A program made the position numbers and the translations under genes. A stretch of DNA of 51,642 nucleotides from Oehlia diaphana (Eukaryota; Glomeromycota; Glomeromycetes; Glomerales; Glomeraceae): the NCBI GenBank assembly GCA_003833135.1, contig QZLH01000275.1:53035-104676 (forward strand), in the 5' to 3' direction. Position 1 is the first letter of the stretch; every line of letters begins with the position of its first letter. Under the pieces are notes generated by a model. That model saw only the letters and a program-made list of their open reading frames with translations, did no database searches and was not told the DNA's origin. This document shows, one piece after another, positions 10,414-22,300 of this stretch.

Positions 10414-13400
10414 CTATGATTTCTTAGACGGCAATGGTCGGATTAAAGGGGTCCTCGTTTTTTGTGCGGAAGTAGAGGCTTTGTTATCATTTACCTTTGG
10501 TCGAGTAGCTTCTGTTGATTTCTTTTTTGCCGCTTCATTTACAGTGGTGGAACGTTTTTGTGTCGACAACTTGTTTTTTCCAGAAGAAGCAACACCACTA
10601 AGCATATGATTCACTACTTCCATTTCACGTTTTCTTTGAGTGACGGCAGATCGATTAATAGGGCTGGACTCTTTCTTTGGTGTCTTTTTAAGGACATCAA
10701 CAGTGTTAAGTGATGATGAAATTCTTGGTTTTGTTTCTCTCTTCTTCGAGAGAATGATGCTACTTCTTCTTTCTTCAATTGAGGAGGTCGAAGCAGATGA
10801 TTTGGTACGAGTTAAGGAAACTCTTGGACAATCTGAAACGATACTACTTCTTTTTTCTTCGACTGAAGAAGTCGAAGTTGATGATCTAGTGCGAGCTAAG
10901 GCAACTGTTCGTGGACTATCAGAGGTTTTTCTAGATGAAACAGAAGGAGTTTTTCCGGGGTTAGGTTTGGGAATTTTAGATTTAATTATAACTAATTCCT
11001 TTTCCTTTTCTTCCATTTTTTGTTTTAATTCTGTAACTTCTTCTTTCAATTGACGGTTCATTTTTACAAGTCTAGCAATTTTAACCTCCTTTTCTGAACT
11101 ATCTGATTGTGATTCTTCAATTTGTTTTTTAAATCCATCAAACTCCTTTTCTAAATTTGCGATCTTCTTTTCATATTCTCTACATGCTTCAATTTTATTA
11201 TTTAAAACTTTTTGTAATGCGTTTAATCGAACTTCATTTTTAGTAGCTTTGTTATTATTTTCAATTGGATCATTCTTAGGAGCATTTTGTAAACTTTCTA
11301 AATGACGTTCAAATTGTTGAATTTTTTGATCTTTTTCAGATATAGCATTAAGAAGACCTTGATAATTTGATCGCATACGTGCAGATTCATCTCTAAGAGT
11401 ATGAAGGAGTCTTTCTTTTTCGCGAGATTCAGAGGCTTGAGCTGAAAGAGTTTGTCTAAGTTGAGAAATTTCTTGACGTAAATTAGACATATTTTGTTCT
11501 TGAACTTTAATTTTATCTTGACTATTTTGTGCATTGTTTAAAGATTCTTTATATCTTTTTTCTAATTCAGTAAGTTGTCTCTCTTTATGAGCAAGTTGAG
11601 ATCGAATATCATAATTAACATCTTCAACTTCTTCAATTTTTTTCTTTAAAGGTTCAATTTGAGCTGTTTGTTCCTTTAATTTTTCTATAAGTTTTTTCTC
11701 ATCAGCTAATTGTAATTTAAGAGCGGCAATATCATCATCTTTATCTTTCATATCAGCATCAATATTTTCGACTTGTTGTGTAAGGTTATCAATTATATAA
11801 TCTTTTTGTCTAAGTTGTCTTAAAAGATCATGTGGCGCATGTTTCTCTCTTAATTCAGCAATTACTTTTTGTGATGTATCTAGGCGAATATTGAGAGTTT
11901 CAATTAGAGCGTCCTTTTCATTAAGTTCAACCTCACGTTTTTTGAGAACTTCTAATTGACTAGTTAAAGAATCAAGTGTCATTTGTTTATTATGCCATTC
12001 ATTTTCAAGTGTTTTATATTTTAAAAGCTGATTTGAAATTGTTTCAAGCTTCTTATCTTTCTCTTCTTTCTCTTTTAATTCAATAGCTTTCTTATTATTT
12101 GAAATTTGAATCTTTTTGTTTAACTCATCAATTAATTTGTCTTTCTCTTCCAATTCTTGTTCCAAAAGCCTCTGAGTTTCAGCTTGTTCAGGATCAGGAG
12201 ATAAACGAGAATTATAACTTTCATTCTCACGTTGTTGTTGTTGTTCAACTAATTCTGCTATAGCCCTTCTTGAAGCCTCAAGTTGATTTTCTAAACGTTC
12301 AATCTTATTATCCTTTTTTCTTACATCTTTTTCACTTTTTTTCCAAGCACTTTCAAGTTCTTCTATTAACTTATTTTTTCCCCGAATTTGTTCCTTATAT
12401 TTCAATTCCATATCATTCAATTGAACACCTAATACAGCAATCTCATTTTCAATTTCTCTATTATTATTATTTGGAAATTGCCAAGATTCCATACTATCAT
12501 CGCTCATAACAGAGTCCATATCGTTATCACTACTTTGACCGTCACTTCTGACCTCGTCAGACAGCCTATCAAGTTTTTTATTATTCTCTCTAACAAAAGA
12601 AACTGTAGTAGCCAATACTTCAGCAACGTCAATTGACGCTGTTTGACGAGGAGAGGTTGAACGATTAGAATGATTAAAACTAATACTGCGTTTTAATTGT
12701 TTTTTTGATTGTTTTTCATCTACGGGATATTTATGATGGTGATGTGATTTTTTATCGTGATTTATGTAAGTAGAATTGTTATATGGAGGTGTCAATGAAG
12801 CCAGCACAGCGGCAGCATCTGCAGGGGTGACAACTTTAGTTGGCATTTTAAGAGGTTTTTCATCTGGTGATATAAAGGAATGACGGCGGATGCGCGTCGG
12901 TGTGGATGTAGGTGGTGAGGATTTTTTATATAACCCGGGTATTTGTGACCTTGGCGAATGTGTGCGGATAGGATTATCTGCAAGATGACAAAATTATGAT
13001 AAAAAAAAAAAAATTTTTTTTTTTAGATTGCATTGATAGTATTGTATAAAGAATAAGGAATTGGTAGTTTTACGGTAAAATTTTAGATGGATTTTCGTAT
13101 ATGTATAAAAAAAAAGAGATATTAAAAAAAAAAAAGATCGAATTTGGAAAGAATAAGAATACAAAAGGATAAGAACACAATAGATAACAACACAAAAGGA
13201 TAAGAACATAAATATAAAAAAAAAAAATAAAGTAAAATAAAATAAAATAAAGCAACTTTATATATAAATAAAGAATATTTTTATATAAACATAAAACTTT
13301 CTTTGAATTTCTTTAAATTTGAACACCTTTAGAATATACCATCTCATTTTTTATTGTATATAATGTTTAACGAAAAACAATTGAATTTGTTTTTTTTTTT

Positions 13401-13839
13401 CCATTCAATAAATTCAAGAGATGATATAAAATGAAAAGTGCCAATATAAAATTTCATCAAAGAAATTTTTTTTTTTTAAAAAAAAAAAGTGGTATTTAAA
13501 TGGTTCGAAACGATTGGAATGTAAATAACGAAACTTTTTTTTTTTAATAACCAGCTTATTTATTTTTTTAAACAAGCTTAGGAAAAAAAAAACTTACCAC
13601 CGTTCATCACGCGTTCGTCATCTACTCCCACTTCTCCTTTGGTAAGTTCATCTTTACCGTTAAATCGCAACATCTGGAAAGGATTAACCTGAAGAGATTT
13701 TTTGTATTGGTTGAGTTCGTTTGTAATTTTTATTGAACCTACATTTATTTATAGCAAAGGAAAATGGCAAAAAGAAAAAAATAGAATAGAAAAAAATAAA
13801 AAAAAATTTTACCCAAAAGTTGATACTGGTATCTGTCAT
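10414..13839 (-). CDS. Long coiled-coil protein with SxIP motifs, candidate microtubule plus-end protein
   Basis: Three exons: 13813-13839, 13598-13688, 10414-12977, giving 893 aa. The upstream exons join in frame (MTDTSINFW, then VNPFQMLRFNG), so the Met at 12846 is internal. The N-terminus (1-180) is basic, Ser/Pro-rich, with a His run and an acidic patch. About residues 185-690 form an almost continuous Leu/Glu/Lys/Gln heptad coiled coil. The C-terminus (700-893) is Ser/Arg/Lys-rich and contains a tandem duplication (segments starting SDSPRTVALARTRSS and SDCPRVSLTRTKSS). SxIP motifs (EB1-binding when in basic Ser/Pro context) occur at 50-53 (SQIP) and 706-709 (SKIP), flanking the rod. I cannot name the family. 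Spindle-pole, kinesin-associated or cortical coiled-coil proteins are possible. The binding role is inference from the motifs. Confidence 0.85.
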
Positions 13840-14176
13840 TGTTAAACTGTAAAGAGAGATAGAGATATAGAAAGATAGAGAGAAAAAAAAAAGAAAGAAA
13901 AAAGAAAAAAAAGAGACGGAGTTTCATCAGTTTTCGCTGTTTGGGAGAGAGAGGAGACCAAAGGGTAAGTATAACATTTTGTTCATCTTTTTCATACCTT
14001 GTTAATTAAAAAGTCTCTAACAGTAATACTTTGGGTTAAATCGTTGGTTTATTGAGAAATGACTAGAGTTTGAACGGTGAATCCGCAACCACAGATTGTG
14101 CCTGTCAACGCGTGTATTGATATGAGAATATTAAAGTATAGAAAGACCCCTCTCTCGTTCCTGTCTAAGGTTACCG

Positions 14177-14184
14177 TGACGTCA
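14177..14184. promoter_or_regulatory. CRE/ATF-like site TGACGTCA
   Basis: A perfect palindromic TGACGTCA about 340 bp upstream of the coiled-coil gene's start codon (13839). bZIP factors of the ATF/CREB class bind this sequence in fungi. One 8-mer in A/T-rich DNA is suggestive only. Confidence 0.3.
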
Positions 14185-14353
14185 GAAAACAAAATTAAGT
14201 TTTTATTTAAAATCCAAAGCTTTGCGGCTGGTTTGTGACACAAAAGTACACTAAAATGACTAAGAAAATATTAGTTTGTATCGTTCAATCAACTTCTAAC
14301 GACTGCGGTACGTTTGAAGTAAATCGTATTATGTATTTAATCTGCAATGTACC

Positions 14354-14462
14354 TTTTTTTTTTTTTTAAAGTTGTTGGACAAAATAATTTCCTTTACTGA
14401 TGATGTATGGAGATTTTAGACCTGTGTAAAATGAAGGAGCGACGAATAACATAAAAATAAAA

Positions 14463-14526
<64 letters not shown>

Positions 14527-14947
14527 TCATTATGCGGTTTGATGAAGAAGATTTATCATTTAAATAAGATTATTGGGTGTCCATACAAAAAAAANNNNNN
14601 NNNNNNNNNNNNNNNNNNNNNNNNNNNNNNNNNNNNNNNNNNNNNNNNNNNNNNNNNNNNNNNNNNNNNNNNNNNNNNNNNNNNNNNNNNNNNNNNNNNN
14701 NNNNNNNNNNNNNNNNNNNNNNNNNNNNNNNNNNNNNNNNNNNNNNNNNNNNNNNNNNNNNNNNNNNNNNNNNNNNNNNNNNNNNNNNNNNNNNNNNNNN
14801 NNNNNNNNNNNNNNNNNNNNNNNNNNNNNNNNNNNNNNNNNNNNNNNNNNNNNNNNNNNNNNNNNNNNNNNNNNNNNNNNNNNNNNNNNNNNNNNNNNNN
14901 NNNNNNNNNNNNNNNNNNNNNNNNNNAAGATTATTGGGTGTCCATAC

Positions 14948-14980
<33 letters not shown>

Positions 14981-15111
14981 TTTTTTTTTTTTTATATCTC
15001 CTTTTTTTTTTTTTTTTTTTTTAAAATTATTAGAAAAAATAATTTCCTTTATTTATTATTTATTGATATTTTTGACTTTTTTAAAATAAAAAAAAAAAGA
15101 ATAAAATAAAA

Positions 15112-15150
<39 letters not shown>
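14354..15150. other. Homopolymer region with an assembly gap and two diverged copies of the same sequence
   Basis: An N gap of 332 spans 14595-14926. The 29 bases before it (14566-14594) are repeated exactly right after it (from 14927), so the gap probably represents overlapping contig ends. The poly-T/poly-A framed segment at 14360-14520 reappears at 15005-15150 with most G and C replaced by A or T, while the intervening A/T pattern is kept. Long poly-A runs (14466-14520, 15117-15148) border both copies. No gene is supported here. Confidence 0.7.
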
Positions 15151-16065
15151 TAGTAATTAAGATTTAACTCACCTCTTTTTCTCTTTTTTTTTCCTCTAAA
15201 CTAATTATATTATTTTATGATGATATTTTTAATTATATAATTATGTAAAAAAAATCGTTCAAAAAAATTTTTTGAGTGATTATAGAGTCGTTATATGGAT
15301 GATGCCCGATGACATATATTCATACAATCGTTAATCCAGCTTATTTGATGCTGCCTGCAGACCGTTAAATTTAGTGTCTCCAATATACGGAAAAAAACGG
15401 TTCCCGTCTTTGGCTAACAAAACAAGGGAAAATTAATTATTATTGAAAATAAAAAAAAAAAAAATTTTTTTTTTTTTGGTTGCGGTTTTTTTTTATAATT
15501 GTCTTATTATTTTATTTCACACTAAAAGTAAGTGAAAAAGCAACCAGGCTAAATGAAAATATTTAGATATTATATATATATAATAATATTATATAAAAAA
15601 AAAGTAAGAGTAAAAAAAAAAAAAGGAAAAAAAAAATCAAGAAATGAGAGAAAGGAAAATGAGGTGTATATATCAAGATTTTAGAAAAAAATTTTTTTTT
15701 AAAATTCGGTGGAAGACGGATACATCCTCGTTTTCTTCTTCCTTCTTTGTCACTTTTCCTTTTTACAACATCATTATTATATATATATTTTTTTTTCAAC
15801 AAGTATTGGTGTGTGAAGTGGGATGTGAAGCAAAAAAAAGATAAGTTAATGATAAATAACACTGCCTCAAGCCCAAATCTTTTCTAAACTCGGGAAAGAG
15901 GTAACAAATAAATAAATAAATAGAATGCATAAGCTTGACTAGAAAGAGTTAATAATAAAGTGCATAAATTTTGGTTGGGTAAAACTATACTTTAGTTATA
16001 TATAACGCCTTTTTAGTTATTATTATTGTGTGTGTTTGCTTAATGTGTTGAAATATTATTGCAAG

Positions 16066-16099
<34 letters not shown>

Positions 16100-16963
16100 A
16101 TTAAATTTTATTTAGCTTTCCAGATTAATCTTTAATGGTTGTTGATTTCTTATATTAAACAGGAGAACTGAATGAGAATTATATTGGTGTTATATTGCGA
16201 TACATTTGGTACTCCGCGTGTTTTATATGATATCAAATTGAATGTTGGATGGACGAAAATGATTATTATACATAATACATGATGATACTGATGATAGTGA
16301 TCATCATACACTTTTATGATGCTAACATTGCTTTACTTGTTTCTCTTCACAGAATATTAATTATTAGTGTTCAATTTATAGGCGTAAAAGCCGTAAACCC
16401 CCTGCAGTCCTTTGAACTTTGTTACTCTAATCTTCGTTATTTCCTATTTACTTTCGGACATCGATTACCGAAATCATTAATTTACCTAGTTTGTTTATTC
16501 AAATAATATTACACAAATAAAAAAGATTTTTTTTTTTATTATATATATATATATATTTTATTTTATTTTTTTTTTTAACTTTTTGTTTATTATATCCGTT
16601 AATAGTAAAAAAATTTAATCTTTTTTTTTTAGCATTTCCTTTAAAGTATTTGAATGTACATATTTTTTTTCTATTTTGCAAAACAATCAAAACAATAACA
16701 AAAAAAAAAAAATCTATATGAATGTATTGTTTGTAAATTAATATTTTACTTTTTGTTAAGTTAGAAATTAAATTAATATCGGACTTATTTCTACCTTTGA
16801 AACCTTCTAATTATTGTATTTATAAATCAGGTGATCTTTTTTATTATTTTAAGTAATATAAAATTATTTATTTATATTAATTTTATTATATCAATCATAT
16901 AAAATATTTATATTTTTGTAATATTTTTTTTTTATTAAAAAAAGAAATTTAATTATAAAATAA
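15151..16963. other. Low-complexity intergenic region
   Basis: Long A and T runs, a GT-rich stretch near 16085-16100 and some higher-complexity patches (15290-15420, 15860-15900, 16140-16480). I tested the patches for splice-joined reading frames on both strands and found none. They may be untranslated leader of a neighbouring gene or an RNA gene I cannot identify. Confidence 0.4.
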
Positions 16964-17029
16964 TAATTAATAATAATAATAATAATGATGATGATGATGA
17001 TAAGATGATAATAATAATAATAATAATAA
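16964..17029. repeat. Microsatellite (AAT)n/(ATG)n
   Basis: Runs of AATAATAAT, then ATGATGATG, then AATAATAAT over about 65 bp, downstream of the F-box gene. Confidence 0.9.
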
Positions 17030-17294
17030 AAAAATGAATAAAATATAGTTCTAAGATTTAAATAAAGAAATAAAGAATATTTAGAATATTTATAATTTCG
17101 CTTCTTAATATATTTTAAGTTTATAACAACATACAATCATACATTACATAAATAAATATAATATATATATATGTACTATGTATGTATATAAATATGTATT
17201 TATATGATGATAATCTTACTAATTGTCCCGATTGTTAAAAAATTTTTATTTACTAAATGATTATCTATCAATTATCCTAAATATATTAAACTTT

Positions 17295-18701
17295 TTATCC
17301 TCTTGAAGCTCCTTTCTTATGAGTATTTATATTTCTTAACTTTGATTTTTTTTTTTGAGTTTGATCAGATTTATTTGCATCACTTTCACTATTACTTCTT
17401 CTCCTTCCTAATAAACTCATTCTTCTAACCATACCTTTAACTACTTCTCCTGTTGGATTGGATATACGATATAATTTTTTTGCCATATCTTTATATCCCA
17501 AATCTGTCGCTATTTTAATGGCAAATTTCCCATCACAATTAACATCTGCTCCATATTCTAATAATAAATCTAATATTTCATAATCATGATTTGTTACGCA
17601 TAATTGTAATGGTCTACCATTATCAGAATTTGCATCTGCTCCTGATTGTAAAAATAATTCTATCATCTCTTTTCTTGCTTTTTTATTATCATTACCATTA
17701 GCGAAATAACATTGAATACAAAATTCTAATAAACTTTTTGATCCATAAATTGTTAAATCTTCTGTATGTGTCGTTGGTGATATATTTATATTGGCCCCAC
17801 TTTCTATAATTTGTCTTGCTGATTCAACATCTGCTTTATCAATACATAATCTTAAATATAATGGTTTTTCTTTTTGTATTTCATTAATTCCTTGTTTAAA
17901 TGCCCATGCTATTCCTGCTGTATATTGTCTATCAACACTTTCTTCTAATATATCTAATGTATGTTGTATATTAATTGACAATATAGTTGCTACATCTAAT
18001 CTTTCATGTAATACTATAGCGAAAGCTAAATCTGTATCTGAAAAAAAATTTTTTGATATTAAAAGTTTTTCTTTAAATATTTTGGATTTTTTTGCTGCTA
18101 TTATTAATAATGATAAATAATCTTTTTCTAATTTTTTTTCATAATTTACTCCTCCTGTTAATTGAAAATCTTTTGATGTATGATCTTTAATATATTTTTC
18201 AATTTCTAACCCTCTTGATATTAAAAGTGGTATTAATTTATCTCTTTCTTCATGATTATATGCTTCATCTAATAATTTTGTTACACTTCCTCCAAATGAT
18301 GATGCAAGTGGTCTATTATATAATCTTTGTAATTCAATAATTTGTATTAATATAAAAAATGGTGTTTTTGTTTTAATCGCTTGGCATAAATCTGAATATT
18401 TTGGTAAAAATGCATCAGGTAAATTTGGATTAAGCCAAAATCTAAGCCATCTTCTTTTAAAACTTGTTGATTTTGAAACTATTTCATGAAATAATTTACA
18501 AACGAGTGAAATTTCATAAGGATGTGGTAAATGAATCAATATACATTCTACAAGTTCTGGTATAATTGTTTGAAGTGTTACCGTTTTATTATTATTAGTT
18601 TTAGAATGTAAATTATTATCATATTTATTTTGAATTGTTAAATTATTCATTTGATTGATTAAATTATCCTCCTTAAATGATGAATTATCTGTTTGTGCCA
18701 T
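17295..18701 (-). CDS. F-box protein with C-terminal ankyrin repeats
   Basis: Single-exon 468-aa protein. Residues about 47-90 (IIPELVECILIHLPHPYEI onward, with a conserved VCKLFHEIV segment) fit an F-box, the Skp1-binding element of SCF ubiquitin ligases. A helical middle region follows. Residues about 280-420 contain degenerate ankyrin repeats, recognisable from IIESGANINI, LFLQSGADANSDNGRPLQLC and LLLEYGADVNCDG. The C-terminal 50 residues are basic and Ser-rich (GRRRSNSESD), possibly a nuclear-localisation segment. F-box/ankyrin combinations are abundant in early-diverging fungi and usually recruit substrates for ubiquitination; the substrate is unknown. The absence of introns contrasts with all other genes in the core. 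The start was chosen as the first Met of the open frame. Confidence 0.85.
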   Translation of the reverse strand: MAQTDNSSFKEDNLINQMNNLTIQNKYDNNLHSKTNNNKTVTLQTIIPELVECILIHLPHPYEISLVCKLFHEIVSKSTSFKRRWLRFWLNPNLPDAFLPKYSDLCQAIKTKTPFFILIQIIELQRLYNRPLASSFGGSVTKLLDEAYNHEERDKLIPLLISRGLEIEKYIKDHTSKDFQLTGGVNYEKKLEKDYLSLLIIAAKKSKIFKEKLLISKNFFSDTDLAFAIVLHERLDVATILSINIQHTLDILEESVDRQYTAGIAWAFKQGINEIQKEKPLYLRLCIDKADVESARQIIESGANINISPTTHTEDLTIYGSKSLLEFCIQCYFANGNDNKKARKEMIELFLQSGADANSDNGRPLQLCVTNHDYEILDLLLEYGADVNCDGKFAIKIATDLGYKDMAKKLYRISNPTGEVVKGMVRRMSLLGRRRSNSESDANKSDQTQKKKSKLRNINTHKKGASRG

Positions 18702-19306
18702 ATTTTTTTGATTTTAACGAGAGTTTTTTTTTTTTTAAAAAAAAAAAATCTATTTGTTTATTTTTAAAAACAAAAGGTTTTGAACTGAAAATTTTTGTAG
18801 CAAAGTTAATTATTTTTATAATAAAATGTTCAAAATTTGAAAAACAAGTGTTCAAGTTATAATTTTTTTTTTTTTGGTAAAAGGAGTTCAATATTTTATT
18901 TATACAAACTTTTCTGGCGTGACAGTTTTTTTATCATCACGCATGATTTCATTTGAAGATCATCACCTTTTCTTGACATTCTTTTAATAACTAAAAAAAA
19001 GTTAGACTATTGATAGGAGTTGTGTAATATTAAAAGTATTTAAGATAAATCTGCAAAGTGCATATTACATATATACTGTATGTTGTTGGTAATGTAGGTT
19101 TTTTATTATATTTTATATATGTGTAAATCAATAATATAAAAACAATGATAAGAGAAAATACACTACAACTAAAAAAAGGAGATTATAAGTAAAAAAATTT
19201 TAATATCATACATTTAAGAAAACCAGAAGGGTAAAAAAAAGGGTGAAGTTATATAATTATTTCCGCATTCTCAATGTAATTAATAATCATTCATAATTAA
19301 CACAAT
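18702..19306. other. Intergenic spacer
   Basis: Promoter side of the F-box gene, with a T13/A12 palindromic homopolymer at 18725-18749, then the 3' side of the USP34-like gene. No further features. Confidence 0.5.
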
Positions 19307-22300
19307 TTATGCATTATTACTAATCGTATCATTTTTCGGTTTCTCAACAACTTCAAAATCATTTTCACATTGAGGTGTCAATTGATCGAGCAGAAAATTA
19401 ATCTTATTAATTACTTCTGTCATATCATCAAATTGTCCAAGTCCACTTTTAACTTGTTCTGAATTTATTTCTTTTAAACTATCTAAATAGGCTTTCCTAA
19501 GAGGATCATCAACTGGTATATCGCTGTCAGATAATGAAAGTACCAAAACTTGAAGAATCTAAAAAAAGAATTTATGTTAAATAGTTTGATAAATTTACGT
19601 AAAACTTAAATTGAAAACCTTACTATGAGAAGTTCTTTAATAATTGTATTAATTGAATCCAAATCTTTAGAGTCAAGTTTCTCTCTAAGGACTTTAGAAT
19701 TAGCTGCAAATTGTTGGATATGTTTCAACACTATAGGTTGAATGACATCTGGTTTACTTGTCTTTATCTAAAATGTAAAAAGCGATTTATTAATTAATAA
19801 ACTCATTGAAAAATAATCAAGATGAATAATGTCTTACGATGCCAATTAGCGATTTGAAAGTATTTAATCTTTCCGGCGAAAGATCCAAAATAAAATGTGA
19901 ATCTGAATTCAAAATACGTTCGACCAACATTGCAAATGGTGCATTGTGATAAGCGTTTATGACTTCTTTGGTCGAATACTTTTCATAGATATTCAACAGT
20001 TGACTAAATATATCGTTAACATCAATGTGGTCCATCATTTCTAAAACAATCAATGAACCTATAATAATTTTATTGTATAATAAATTAAGTATTAAAAAAG
20101 AGAGAGAATTTAAGAAGCTGGGCTATATCAAACTTACATAACCGAATAATTTTATCAAATTCCTTCAATTCTATGGCGGCGTCGACCAATTTATTAATGA
20201 TCACCAAATAAGGGTTGTATATTTTTTGCTGTAATCGAAGTATATCCTCGCTTCGTAACTTAGTTAAAAATGTTTTATAAACGTGAATTGATGGCCCGGA
20301 TGGACTATAACTTTCAGATTCATTGCCAAGTAACTTCAGTTCTGTAAAAATTGATTGGCTTCCTCCAAACTTCAACTGTAATTCTATAATAACAAAATGT
20401 AAAAAAAAAACATACTATACCAAAACATCAGAAGCTTTGAAAAAAATGTATTACCTTCTTGAGTAACATTGGACCATCCGCGCTGCCAAAGTGAATGCTT
20501 GTCGATAAGTATTTGCATAATTTCACTTGCAAGGTTCATGGTGGATTTCATTGAAACAAATTTACAAAGGATTTCTTTTTTGAACAAAGAATTTTTAGTA
20601 AAATGACAAAAAAAAAATTATAATAAAAAATTTTTTTTTCAAGTAAAATTATATTTGAACTCACCTAACGCCTTTACATAAACTGCATTTTCCACATTCG
20701 GATGAAGAAACGTTAAGAGATTGGTTACAAAATCTGACCGTGATTTCCAACTTTTAATATAATCACGAGTACCTAAAAATAATTATATTAATTAGTTCAT
20801 CCGATAAAAATATAAAATCACTATTCATTTCATCATTACCTTCATCAGATGATAGGGCAATACTCAGGTATAAATTTATAACCTCCAGGCATTTGAGAAT
20901 ACTTTCATCATTAGGATGTTTGTCCTTAATAGTATGTATATGCTACCGAATTTAAATCAATGGTATTTTGTTAATAGATTAAAATTATAACTCATTATAA
21001 ACCGATATATAAAGTAGTTACCTGAGATAAAATTTCAAATCCATGGTATTTACCGAACAAATAGAGATCTTCTATTGAATTTCTATTTAAAAACTGGACA
21101 AGTCTAAAAATATAATATTAGGAATATTAAATATACATAAAAAAATTGAAATGTATTATCGAAATATCGGATATACCTTAAAATTTGGTTAACTTTACGT
21201 GATAAAGGTGTATTATTACTCAATGTTGAGATTACATGATCCCAGACTTTTGATCTGAATACTATTGATTCGTCAGCACTGAAATTCATCAGCGCGATTA
21301 ATTCGTCTGTTTTCTGTATACGGTAAAAAGAAATTTAATAACTATACATGTCTTCGCACCAACCGCACAAAGAATCATCCATTTATACATCATCAACTTA
21401 CATGGTCATCGTAAAAGTCACCGAATATCATACTACTAAGTGCCCAATAATAATTTGGAGCTTCTATCCATCTTTTATGATATTCATTTGAACGGCGACA
21501 ACCCATTAAGAGTAAACCATAATATTTTGGAAGAGTTGCCTGATTATAATTAATATTCTCTTGTGTATGATTAATACTAAATAATTAATGAAGATCATAA
21601 TAAGTACTTGTTAATAATTAAAATAAAATAACATGTATAATAATTACCTAACATAATACATATGAAGATGATTGGTCAAATTTTCATTCGATATGAATAT
21701 ATCCACGTTTGGTGTGTAATTTTCGCAGACCGTATACCAGAATGTAATTATTTCCTAATAATGAGAAATAACATCAACTTCGTACGTTAAACGCAATCAC
21801 ATCAAAAGATAATTACAAACCTTTTTGTCCATATCACAATCTATCCTGGCAGTATCTACTGCAATGAAAATAGAACTGAACCTTTCATAATATGCTTGAA
21901 ACTTGTTTTAAATAATAATAAAAAATATTTAGCATTAATAAAAAATTAAAGAAAAATAAAACAATTAACAAGTTTATCAAATTCTTACCATTTGTTTCTC
22001 TTTTTGTGATCTCAAACATTTTGTCATGCATCTAAAGATGTTGCTTAATCTCCATCCATAAGGTTCAGCTAACAAAAAAAAGCATCTATTAATTATGCTT
22101 GAATTTAATTCACTAAAAACAAGGTTTAGTACCTCCTCTCCTATTATGTGTTGCTTTCCAGCATTGTTCGAAACCATCCATATGTTTGAGCATCATGGTA
22201 TAATGCTTTGTCATCGATTTATATGCATCTTTTTGTGCTTGATCTCCCTGCGCTTCATCCAATTTACTAAATATCAATAAAGAAAACAGATCTTCGGCAC

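Noticed and set aside
10400..11053. Plus-strand ORFs of 69 and 137 codons
   Set aside because: They are antisense to the tail of the coiled-coil gene, whose frame and splice phases are well supported.
13690..13738. Alternative exon reading SIKITNELNQYKKSLQ before VNPFQ in the coiled-coil gene
   Set aside because: It is open in frame but does not join in phase with the upstream MTDTSINFW exon, whose donor fits the acceptor at 13689 exactly.
14539..15109. Open frames of 129-178 codons across the N block
   Set aside because: They consist almost entirely of unknown bases plus homopolymer-encoded Lys/Phe and are artefacts of the gap.
16279..16506. 75-codon plus-strand ORF, and a snoRNA-like ATGATGA...CTGA near 16280
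   Set aside because: The ORF has no family features or splice context. The C- and D-like boxes are only a few bases apart, with no room for a guide.
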